Part shown: piece after piece, positions 1-5,613 of the stretch
Layout: every line of letters starts with the position of its first letter
Numbering within the stretch: position 1 is the stretch's first letter
Source: Candidatus Hydrogenedentota bacterium
GTDB lineage: Bacteria; Spirochaetota; Leptospiria; Turneriellales; J094
Length of the DNA stretch: 7,050 nt
Reading direction: 5' to 3'
NCBI GenBank assembly: GCA_003695005.1
Contig: RFJE01000041.1
Location: forward strand, 1 to 7,050
The notes under the pieces: model-generated
The model's input: the letters and a program-made list of their open reading frames with translations, nothing else
What the model was told of the DNA's origin: nothing
Database searches by the model: none
Position numbers and translations under genes: made by a program

Positions 1-74
1 AATCAGTGGTTATTTATTATACAAGAACTACTTTCCATCTTAATTTTCCCTCTATTTACGGAAAACCTCGGGGG

Positions 75-199
75 GTGCCGTCCCTCACCTTTTTTTACGT
101 TTTGTAAAGTAAGTGGCGTGCATTACGCCGATTAAAGTACAAAACAAAATCTTGTTCTACCCTTGCGTAAAAAAAGGTGAGGGACCGCAGTGAGGGCAC
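75..199. repeat. Nested inverted-repeat element with 20-bp perfect arms
   Basis: Positions 80-99 are the perfect reverse complement of 166-185, including a T7 run on the left and the matching A7 run on the right. The match resumes outside these arms (75-79 with 195-199, GTGCC/GGCAC) if the 9 bases at 186-194 are treated as an insertion in the right arm. Inside the 66-nt loop, 100-106 pairs with 138-144 (7 bp) and 115-119 pairs with 125-129 (GGCGT/ACGCC, 5-nt loop). The arms are direct evidence. Whether this is a dispersed repeat, a decayed small mobile element or a structured RNA cannot be decided from one copy. No target-site duplication is seen outside the arms. Confidence 0.75.
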
Positions 200-308
200 G
201 GCCGACGGGATGGAGGGCGTTTTTTCCCACTCATAGAATTTATGTGCTGTTATTTGGAATCACAAAATTTTATTCCATGCTGCGCGAACGTCCGCGGATT
301 CGAAGGCA

Positions 309-323
309 GGGGGGTGTCCCCCC
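309..323. repeat. G6-TGT-C6 hairpin downstream of the DUF4334 gene
   Basis: Six G residues (309-314), a TGT loop and six C residues (318-323) form a perfect, very stable short hairpin 22 bp past the stop codon of the minus-strand gene. In the direction of that gene it is followed by TGCCTTCG rather than a T-run, so it is not a textbook intrinsic terminator. It could still block RNA polymerase or protect the 3' end of the transcript. The 8-mer GGGGGGTG here also occurs at 70-77, at the edge of the inverted-repeat element. Confidence 0.5.
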
Positions 324-344
324 TCCCACTTAAAAATTTTTCCC

Positions 345-1058
345 TTATTCTACATCGAGTAAAGTGAGAGTGAACCATCCGCCGGCAATATCGCGATGAG
401 TCCAAACTCCTAACAAAACAGTTTTTTCGTCGGATTGGTGCAAAATGCGAAAATAATCTTTCCATGGCTGAAAATCATAATTCATCGTTGCTGTTACTTC
501 ACCTCTCCATCGGATGTCCGTCATCCCAACATTGCCCCATGCAGGAATGGGAACAAAAATTTTGTCCTGCCATGAAACAATTAAAGGATCACCAATATGC
601 TGACTTTTGTAACGCTTGCCCCAACTCAATCCTAACTCGCTTAAAGGTCGTACTAAAAAGTTTTGAGCAAAATCTAATACCGATCCCCCTGTTCGTAAAA
701 TGCGACCTCTCCATGTTCGGCCAATTAAATCCTCTTCTGCGCTTGCCGTAGGCAAAGAATCATATAACTTTACTAAATCCTCTTCTAAAAACACAATGTC
801 CTTTTCATCTAAAATATCTTGCTGAATTTCTTCTAAACTTTTTCCACTACCCTGAATCGCACTAGATTTTACGTTGTCCCATTTAGATTGGTTTGGCTGA
901 AACTCACACGCTACTCCAATTAAATAGTTAATTGGGAACAAAGCATATTGCGTAATGTCATACACAAATTGTGGTAAGTTTATAACCTGCGCCTCGGACT
1001 TACCTCTTTTTCTAGCTTGCACTTCTTTTAAATTCACAATTTTTTCTGCCTGTGCCAT
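345..1058 (-). CDS. GXWXG / DUF4334 domain protein with N-terminal extension (237 aa)
   Basis: The C-terminal half matches the two-part GXWXG plus DUF4334 family, whose biochemical role is not established. Residues about 96-125 (LYDSLPTASAEEDLIG, then TWRGR, then the TGG turn) correspond to the GXWXG segment, here with one extra residue (G-R-T-W-R-G). Residues about 145-160 give the WGKRY and DPLIV stretches. Residues about 184-235 (WRGEVTATMNYD, W199, DYFR, then VLLGVWT) match DUF4334. The first 90 or so residues are not part of the usual family core and begin with a Lys/Arg-rich stretch. No signal peptide or membrane segment is seen, so a cytoplasmic protein is likely. The start at 1058 is chosen over the longer open frame (to 1259) because AAAGGAG lies 5 nt upstream and the extra 67 residues are intergenic translation. 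The gene is transcribed alone, divergently from plsX. Family assignment is fairly confident; function is unknown. Confidence 0.8.
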   Translation of the reverse strand: MAQAEKIVNLKEVQARKRGKSEAQVINLPQFVYDITQYALFPINYLIGVACEFQPNQSKWDNVKSSAIQGSGKSLEEIQQDILDEKDIVFLEEDLVKLYDSLPTASAEEDLIGRTWRGRILRTGGSVLDFAQNFLVRPLSELGLSWGKRYKSQHIGDPLIVSWQDKIFVPIPAWGNVGMTDIRWRGEVTATMNYDFQPWKDYFRILHQSDEKTVLLGVWTHRDIAGGWFTLTLLDVE

Positions 1059-1063
1059 ACTCA

Positions 1064-1070
1064 CTCCTTT
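1064..1070 (-). promoter_or_regulatory. Shine-Dalgarno site for the DUF4334 gene
   Basis: AAAGGAG on the minus strand, 5 nt before the ATG at 1058. It fixes the start of this gene and rules out the upstream in-frame ATG at 1259. Confidence 0.85.
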
Positions 1071-1091
1071 AACATATAAATTTACCAACAA

Positions 1092-1120
1092 ATAATACAC
1101 AAAAAAATACCACCTGTCGG
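1092..1120 (-). promoter_or_regulatory. Candidate sigma70-type promoter for the DUF4334 gene
   Basis: On the minus strand, CCGACA (1115-1120; 4 of 6 to TTGACA) is followed after exactly 17 bp by TATTAT (1092-1097; 5 of 6 to TATAAT). Initiation near 1085 would leave a leader of about 27 nt containing the Shine-Dalgarno site. Position and spacing are right, but AT-rich DNA gives such matches by chance, so this is a prediction. Confidence 0.5.
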
Positions 1121-1140
1121 CCAAAATGATAAGTTTGGTC
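1119..1140. promoter_or_regulatory. Inverted repeat touching the -35 box, possible operator
   Basis: GGCCAAA (1119-1125) pairs with TTTGGTC (1134-1140) around an 8-nt centre, with one G-T pair. Its left edge overlaps the candidate -35 hexamer of the DUF4334 promoter by two bases, where a repressor or activator could act. No known regulator recognition sequence is identified. Confidence 0.3.
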
Positions 1141-1156
1141 TGTGAGTGAAAAGGAA

Positions 1157-1180
1157 AGCCATGCTCGGTGAAGGGAAAAA
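1157..1180 (+). repeat. 24-bp intergenic repeat, copy 1
   Basis: This sequence recurs at 7025-7048 in the same orientation with 22 of 24 positions identical. The last 17 bases (CTCGGTGAAGGGAAAAA) are identical in both copies. It lies in the divergent region between the DUF4334 gene and plsX, its 17-bp core starting 106 bp upstream of the DUF4334 start and ending 55 bp before the plsX start. It may be a regulator site or part of a dispersed repeat family. Confidence 0.6.
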
Positions 1181-1223
1181 TCGTGGACGTTGTACAGCCT
1201 AATTGTAAAGCTTGCCTTATACG

Positions 1224-1230
1224 AAGGAAG
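1224..1230 (+). promoter_or_regulatory. Shine-Dalgarno site for plsX
   Basis: AAGGAAG precedes the ATG at 1235 by 4 nt (6 nt from the AAGGA core). Together with the family N-terminus MxVAVDA this sets the plsX start at 1235 rather than at the in-frame ATG at 1190. No convincing -35/-10 pair for plsX was found between 1140 and 1223. Confidence 0.75.
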
Positions 1231-1234
1231 AAAT

Positions 1235-2236
1235 ATGTGGGTAGCAGTGGATGCAGCAAGTGGTGATCATGGATATGACCCGATGGTACTCGGTGCAGTC
1301 ATGGCTGTGCGGGATTTAAATGCCAAAGTCATTTTAGTGGGTGATCAGGATAAGATTCAAAAAGAGCTTTCTCGTTATCCGGATATTCAGGATGAAATTC
1401 GGATTGTGCATACGGATGAAGTCATTACAATGGAAGATGCGCCTGCTATTTCGGTTAAGAAGAAAAAAAGGGCGAGTGTTGTACTTGCTGCGGAGCTAGT
1501 ACGGGATAGTGAAGCGGTTGGTTTTTTTTCTCCTGGAAATACAGGGGCTACCATGGCTGCTGCTTTGCGGATTTTAGGTCGTATTGATGGTGTAAAAAGA
1601 CCTGCAATTGCTACCCCGATTCCACGAGAGAATGGGAAAGCTGCTGTTTTAATTGATTCCGGTGCAAACGTGGATTGTAAGCCTGAATATCTAGTGCAAT
1701 TTGGTATTATGGGGGAGATTTATTCCCGCGAGATTTTAGGCATTATTAACCCGAAAATTGGCGTGCTGTCGAATGGAGAAGAAGATAAAAAAGGCAATGA
1801 ATTGACGCAAGCTGCTTTTGCGCGTTTAAAAAAGCTACCTTATGATTTTGTAGGAAATGTAGAAACACGGGATTTACTATTAACTCGAAAACCGGTGGAC
1901 GTAGCCGTTTGTGATGGTTTTGTTGGAAATTTGGTTTTAAAAGCTATTGAAGGGACGGCAAAGTCTATTTTTAATACGTTAAAAGCAGGGATTCGGGAGT
2001 CAAATTTAGCAAAAACAGGTGCATTGCTATTACGTCCAACGTTAATGATGGTAAAAAAGAGAATGGACTATGCCACTTATGGTGGTGCCCCTTTATTAGG
2101 CGTCAATGGCAATTGTATGATAGGGCACGGATCTTCGAGTGCATGGGCTGTTCGCAATGCCATTCGAGTTACGATGGAGTTTGCGCAAAATGATGTAACG
2201 GTTCGCATTAAAGAAAGTATAAAACGATTTAGTTAA
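1235..2236 (+). CDS. plsX: Phosphate acyltransferase PlsX (333 aa)
   Basis: PlsX converts acyl-ACP and phosphate to acyl-phosphate, the donor used by PlsY to acylate glycerol-3-phosphate at the start of phospholipid synthesis. It is a peripheral membrane enzyme on the cytoplasmic side. The family signatures are all present in order: MWVAVDAASGD at the N-terminus (usual form MGGD), FFSPGNTGA (97-105, usually SAGNTGA), DSGANVDCKPEYLVQFG (141-157), GVLSNGEEDKKGNELT (176-191), GNVETRD (207-213, usually GNVEGRD), VCDGFVGNLVLK (225-236) and YGGAPLLGVNG (282-292). Length is normal for the family. It is the first gene of a tight five-gene cluster. The usual neighbours are absent: no rpmF upstream and no fabD/fabH/fabG/acpP downstream. 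Its TAA stop overlaps the Shine-Dalgarno site of the next gene. Confidence 0.97.
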   Translation: MWVAVDAASGDHGYDPMVLGAVMAVRDLNAKVILVGDQDKIQKELSRYPDIQDEIRIVHTDEVITMEDAPAISVKKKKRASVVLAAELVRDSEAVGFFSPGNTGATMAAALRILGRIDGVKRPAIATPIPRENGKAAVLIDSGANVDCKPEYLVQFGIMGEIYSREILGIINPKIGVLSNGEEDKKGNELTQAAFARLKKLPYDFVGNVETRDLLLTRKPVDVAVCDGFVGNLVLKAIEGTAKSIFNTLKAGIRESNLAKTGALLLRPTLMMVKKRMDYATYGGAPLLGVNGNCMIGHGSSSAWAVRNAIRVTMEFAQNDVTVRIKESIKRFS

Positions 2237-2245
2237 GGAGAGATT

Positions 2246-3862
2246 ATGGCAGTAAAAAAGTACAAAGCAGATGTTGTAATTGTAGGTGGAGGTATTGCAG
2301 GAATTGTTACTGCAATGGATTTACTAGAAGCAGGCCTGCATGTTATTTTAGTCGATAGGGATAAGCAAGAAAATTTTGGAGGATTGGCGAAAGAATCTTT
2401 TGGTGGTGTTTTTATGGTGGGCACAAAGCACCAAAAGCGAAATAAAATTCAGGATTCCCCCGAACTTGCGTGGGAAGATTGGAAACGAACAGCGCAGTTT
2501 TCTCCGAAAGATATTTGGCCACAACAGTGGGCAAAGTTTTATGTGGAAAATTCCATTGAGTACATTTATGAATACATGCTCTCAAAGGGGATTCGGTTTT
2601 TTCCGGTGGTTCATTGGCCAGAGCGCGGTCTTTTCCGGCCAGGAAATTCTGTGCCACGGTTTCACATGGCGATGGGAACAGGAGAAGGAATTATTCGTCA
2701 TTTAACGGAGAACTTATTGAATTCAGAATACACAAAAAATCTTACTCTTCTTTTTGAGCATCGGGTTACACGTCTGCTAGTAAAAAATCGTGCTGCGCAA
2801 GGAATTGCTGGTAAAAACGAAGCCGATAATTCAGCATTTGAAATTGATGCACCCGTTGTCGTTATTGCAAGCGGCGGTATTTGTGGTGGGGACTTAAAGA
2901 AGCTTCGTCGGAATTGGTATAAGCCATGGGGAAAGCCACCTGAAGTGATTTTAAATGGATCTCACCAATTTGCCGATGGAAGCTTGCATGATTTAGTCTC
3001 CCGCTATGGCGCCAAAATTACTCATTTAGATAAGCAGTGGAATTATGCAGCAGGGGTACATCATCCAAAACCACGGCGAGACAATCATGGTCTTTCTTTA
3101 GTGCCGCCGAAGTCGGCACTATGGGTAAATTATCGTGGCGAAAGAATTGGCCCGATGCCGCTCATTACGCAATTTGATACGCGGTTTTTAGTGGAGCAAA
3201 TTTGTAAGCAAAAGAAAAAATATAGCTGGCAGATCTTGAATCGCAAAATTGCCGTTAAAGAATTAGCTGTATCTGGTTCGGAGCATAACGAAGCGTTTCA
3301 AGAAGGTAATTATTTAAAAATTGTAAAAACAGTTTTATTGGGCAATCCAAAACTTGTAAACTATCTTACAGAAAATTGCATTGATTTTGTAACGGCGAAC
3401 TCGGTTCGCGAGTTGGCCGAGAAAATGAATCAGCTTACAGGCACAAAGGATGTGGATGCGGATTTACTAGAAAAAGAAATTCGCGAGTATGATGCAAACA
3501 TTGAACGGGGAAAGTTTTACAACGACGAGCAATTGCGTCGGATTCGGTACTTGCGTGAATATCGGGGTGATAGATTGCGAACTTGTAACATGCAAAAAAT
3601 TGTAGATAAAAAAGCAATGCCGTTAATTGCCATTCGGGAGTTTATTTTATCGCGAAAAAGTTTAGGGGGTATCCAAACCGATTTAGAAAGTCGGATATTA
3701 TCAGCGACCGGAAAACCGATTTCGGGATTTTATGCTGTTGGGGAAGCAGCAGGCTTTGGCGGTGGAGGCATCCATGGAATTGGATCTTTGGAAGGTACTT
3801 TTTTAGGTAGCTGTGTCTTAACCGCACGCCGTGCGGCTAAAAGCATTCGAGGGCAAGCATGA
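2246..3862 (+). CDS. FAD-binding dehydrogenase, COG3573-type (538 aa)
   Basis: A full-length flavoprotein of the predicted FAD-binding dehydrogenase group that includes mycobacterial Rv0785, distantly related to fumarate reductase/succinate dehydrogenase flavoproteins and 3-ketosteroid 1-dehydrogenases. Visible are the Rossmann dinucleotide motif GGGIAG (14-19) with acidic D37 ending the second strand; ESFGGVF (50-56); the group-typical RFFPVVHWPERG (117-128) and GNSVPRFH (133-140); AVSGSEHN (341-348); GDRL (441-444); RKSLGGIQTDLESR (470-483); and the C-terminal flavin site GFYAVGEAAGFGGGGIHG (494-511) followed by LEGTFLG (515-521). It has no signal peptide and should be cytoplasmic. The substrate is unknown; a steroid- or acyl-type substrate is only analogy. 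AAGGAG overlapping the plsX stop gives a well-spaced start. Its TGA overlaps the ATG of the next gene by 4 bp. Confidence 0.92.
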   Translation: MAVKKYKADVVIVGGGIAGIVTAMDLLEAGLHVILVDRDKQENFGGLAKESFGGVFMVGTKHQKRNKIQDSPELAWEDWKRTAQFSPKDIWPQQWAKFYVENSIEYIYEYMLSKGIRFFPVVHWPERGLFRPGNSVPRFHMAMGTGEGIIRHLTENLLNSEYTKNLTLLFEHRVTRLLVKNRAAQGIAGKNEADNSAFEIDAPVVVIASGGICGGDLKKLRRNWYKPWGKPPEVILNGSHQFADGSLHDLVSRYGAKITHLDKQWNYAAGVHHPKPRRDNHGLSLVPPKSALWVNYRGERIGPMPLITQFDTRFLVEQICKQKKKYSWQILNRKIAVKELAVSGSEHNEAFQEGNYLKIVKTVLLGNPKLVNYLTENCIDFVTANSVRELAEKMNQLTGTKDVDADLLEKEIREYDANIERGKFYNDEQLRRIRYLREYRGDRLRTCNMQKIVDKKAMPLIAIREFILSRKSLGGIQTDLESRILSATGKPISGFYAVGEAAGFGGGGIHGIGSLEGTFLGSCVLTARRAAKSIRGQA

Positions 3863-4425
3863 AAATTCGAGAAAACTTACCGGATCCTTTTATTCACGAA
3901 AAAGCCACTGTTATTGGGAATGTAAAATTAGCTAAAGGAGTCAGTATTTGGCCAGGGGCTGTTTTGCGCGCCGATATGCATGATATTATTTTAGGCGAAG
4001 GAGTAAATATCCAAGATAACAGTACCATCCACACAGATTTTAAAAAACCTGTTATCATTGGGGATTATACTCTCGTGGGTCACAATGCCATGTTGCATGG
4101 TTGCAAAATTGGTAAAGGTTGTTTAATTGGAATTAACGCCACTGTGTTGGATGATGCGGAAATTGGAGATGGTGCGATGATTACAGCAGGCTGTTTAATT
4201 CGAGGCGGAACAAAAATTCCGCCAAAAGCCATGGTCATTCAAAAAAAAGGCGAAATAAAAATTATCGAAAACAAAGCACGCACCATGTTTACCGTGGCGG
4301 GATCATTAGAATATATACGCTTAATTGAAATGCATCAAAAAAATGAATTTATTCGCTTTACAGAAGAAGATGAAAAAGCTTTACAGGAAGAGGCTAAAGA
4401 AATTATCAAGGAATGGGGACTATGA
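3859..4425 (+). CDS. Gamma-class carbonic anhydrase-like hexapeptide-repeat protein (188 aa)
   Basis: A left-handed beta-helix protein of the gamma-carbonic anhydrase/PaaY/YrdA family, expected to form trimers with a metal ion between subunits. Imperfect hexapeptide repeats run through about residues 12-125, followed by a C-terminal helix rich in Glu/Lys. The three metal-ligand histidines are in place: H58 (STIHTD), H75 and H80 (VGHNAMLHGC). R37 and D39 (LRAD) and Q52-D53 (NIQDN) match conserved Cam residues. The acidic loop of the archaeal Cam prototype is not seen, as in the shorter CamH-like bacterial proteins. Carbonic anhydrase activity is therefore possible but not assured; some relatives are thioesterases or of unknown role. 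Both ends use ATGA overlaps with neighbouring genes, indicating translational coupling within the plsX operon. Confidence 0.92.
   Translation: MKIRENLPDPFIHEKATVIGNVKLAKGVSIWPGAVLRADMHDIILGEGVNIQDNSTIHTDFKKPVIIGDYTLVGHNAMLHGCKIGKGCLIGINATVLDDAEIGDGAMITAGCLIRGGTKIPPKAMVIQKKGEIKIIENKARTMFTVAGSLEYIRLIEMHQKNEFIRFTEEDEKALQEEAKEIIKEWGL
4408..4412 (+). promoter_or_regulatory. Shine-Dalgarno site for the DUF3108-like gene
   Basis: AAGGA inside the end of the preceding gene lies 9 nt before the ATG at 4422. It directly abuts the in-frame ATG at 4413, which is therefore too close to be used. This favours the start that forms the ATGA overlap. Confidence 0.6.
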
Positions 4426-5138
4426 AAAAAGTTTTGATATTAGGTGTAGTAGTAATTGGGATGTTGCCTTTTTCTTTATGGGCAAAGAAGTTTCAAAAAA
4501 CACAATATTTTAATGTTAAAGTGCTTGGTATAAATGTTGGCTTTGCACGCTTGCGGACAGGGTATCCGCAGCCCTGTCCAAAACCACAGGGGCTTGTAAA
4601 GAAAGAAAAGTGTGTATTATATGAGTATTCCGTCAACTTAAATAAAATGCAAATGATAGGGGGAGCCATGCGGATATTAAGCAAAGCTTATGTCATCCAA
4701 CATGAATGGATTCCGCATTACATCGTTACAAAATATGACATTGCTGGTAAAAAAACAATGACTTCTTTATTCTACAACTATAAACAAAATCAAGTGATAC
4801 TACAAGACCTAAAGAAAAAAATCACAAAGAAAATTGTAATGCCACCCAATGCACATTCTTTAGCAACCTTACCGATTTATTACGGTCGTTCGAAACATCC
4901 AAAACTTTCTGGTTTTGTTATGGGTGATACTTCCTTCCAAAAATTTCAAGTTAGGATTCGAGAAGAGAAGAAAAAAGGAACATTATTAAGACGGGTATTC
5001 CAAAAAGGTTCCGAATATATTCGGGTAAAATCAGGTACGGATGACATCCAATATGTTCGCTTATTACCTATTAAAGTGTTTGGAATGCAGCTCGGTAATA
5101 TTGATGCAGAAAGAGTCGTTAAACAAAAGAAGAAATGA
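4422..5138 (+). CDS. Exported DUF3108-like protein (238 aa)
   Basis: The N-terminus is a classical signal peptide: MKK, a hydrophobic core (about 4-19) and a plausible cleavage site after SLWA (21). There is no cysteine at the site, so the product should be periplasmic or surface-associated rather than a lipoprotein. The mature part resembles DUF3108, a beta-rich family of unknown function: the opening YFNVKVLGINVGFARL (29-44), the YEYSVNL strand (67-73), and the later IVMPPNAHSLATLPIYYGR block (138-156). The protein is strongly basic, with Lys-rich segments at 130-137, 182-186 and the KQKKK C-terminus. The domain call rests on pattern only. The start at 4422 gives an ATGA overlap with the carbonic anhydrase-like gene; the ATG at 4413 would put three residues before MKK and lacks Shine-Dalgarno spacing. 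Confidence 0.75.
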   Translation: MKKVLILGVVVIGMLPFSLWAKKFQKTQYFNVKVLGINVGFARLRTGYPQPCPKPQGLVKKEKCVLYEYSVNLNKMQMIGGAMRILSKAYVIQHEWIPHYIVTKYDIAGKKTMTSLFYNYKQNQVILQDLKKKITKKIVMPPNAHSLATLPIYYGRSKHPKLSGFVMGDTSFQKFQVRIREEKKKGTLLRRVFQKGSEYIRVKSGTDDIQYVRLLPIKVFGMQLGNIDAERVVKQKKK

Positions 5139-5151
5139 CCGAAAATAAATT

Positions 5152-5613
5152 ATGGTCTTTTTATTGGTTTTTTTTCTCGTATCGTCATTTGTATTTTCGC
5201 AAGATAAAATTTCAAGTGTACCCCCAAAGGCCAAAAATTTTTCTGCTATAGAACAAGAGCGGAAGAAGCAAGAGTTATTACGGTGGAATTTTGCTTTCAA
5301 TTTATTCCAAAATCATAACTATAATCAAGCTTTTATTGAGTTTCAAGATTTTTTAGAAATTTATCCAAATTCTCGTTTTGCTGCAGATGCTTATTTGCAT
5401 ATGGGGGAAATTCTAGAAGATAAACAATTTTATTTTAAAGCCCTTGATTTGTATAAAAAAGGTAAAGAGAAGTATCCCGCAAAAGCAAAAGAATTTCAAC
5501 AAAAAATCGCTGCCATTGAAAACATGTTTGAAATGAATGCTTTATCGAATGAGCATAGCAGCTCCAATAACCCCGTAGTAGTTCTCTCCGGAAGCAAAGA
5601 CAACGTCCATTAA
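5152..5613 (+). CDS. Exported TPR-repeat protein (153 aa)
   Basis: A short tetratricopeptide protein of the YbgF/BamD-like kind. A hydrophobic leader (MVFLLVFFLVSSFVFS, cleavage near residue 16-17) predicts export. A charged linker follows. TPR 1 spans about 41-74 (ELLRWNFAFNLF, then YNQAFIEFQDFLEIYPNS) and TPR 2 about 78-111 (ADAYLHMGEILEDKQ, then ALDLYKKGKEKYP), ending in a helix to about 128. The last 23 residues are Ser/Asn-rich and lie opposite the 3' end of the ROK kinase gene. Such proteins scaffold envelope complexes; the partner is unknown. The start is uncertain: ATG 5152 has no good Shine-Dalgarno site, while an ATG at 5135 overlapping the previous stop is in another frame and would join this frame only through a one-base shift in the T8 run at 5168-5175. 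Confidence 0.75.
   Translation: MVFLLVFFLVSSFVFSQDKISSVPPKAKNFSAIEQERKKQELLRWNFAFNLFQNHNYNQAFIEFQDFLEIYPNSRFAADAYLHMGEILEDKQFYFKALDLYKKGKEKYPAKAKEFQQKIAAIENMFEMNALSNEHSSSNNPVVVLSGSKDNVH

Larger units (their letters stand above)
1..344. other. Intergenic region, repeat- and hairpin-rich, no supported gene
   Basis: No convincing coding region lies in these 344 bases. Positions 1-65 are AT-rich and unremarkable. A nested inverted repeat occupies 75-199. Further hairpin-capable sequences follow: TGGAAT/ATTCCA arms at 255-260 and 272-277; a near-palindrome at 283-296 centred on ACGT (12 of 14 positions symmetric); a six-G/six-C stem at 309-323; and the palindrome AAAAATTTTT at 332-341. GC-rich islands (66-80, 166-219, 276-330) stand out against the AT-rich genes. 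The region is the 3' flank of the minus-strand DUF4334 gene. One plus-strand frame is open from base 1 to the stop at 133-135, but it runs through the repeat and is not supported as a gene. Confidence 0.7.

Noticed and set aside
1..135. Plus-strand open frame from the window edge to TAA at 133-135, possibly the C-terminus of a gene starting outside the window.
   Set aside because: Only 44 codons, running through the left arm of the inverted repeat, with no recognisable domain. The first part is hydrophobic and could be real, but there is not enough to support a gene.
75..199. Miniature transposable element with terminal inverted repeats.
   Set aside because: No target-site duplication is seen and only one copy is in the window; kept as an unassigned inverted repeat.
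309..323. Intrinsic terminator of the DUF4334 gene.
   Set aside because: The hairpin is strong but is not followed by a T-run in the direction of transcription.
464..751. 95-codon plus-strand open frame.
   Set aside because: It is antisense to the DUF4334 gene, has no Shine-Dalgarno site and no recognisable protein.
1181..1191. CGTGGACGTT after repeat copy 1 resembles CGCGGACGTT on the minus strand at 287-296.
   Set aside because: Nine of ten bases match, but the similarity does not extend and it can arise by chance.
1190..1234. Longer plsX start at ATG 1190.
   Set aside because: It lacks a ribosome binding site and adds 15 residues before the family-typical MxVAVDA N-terminus. ATG 1235 has AAGGAAG upstream.
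1518..1532. The 15-mer TTGGTTTTTTTTCTC occurs both in plsX and in the TPR gene (5164-5178).
   Set aside because: It is mostly a T-run. In plsX it encodes the conserved GFFSP region in frame, so it looks like coincidence.
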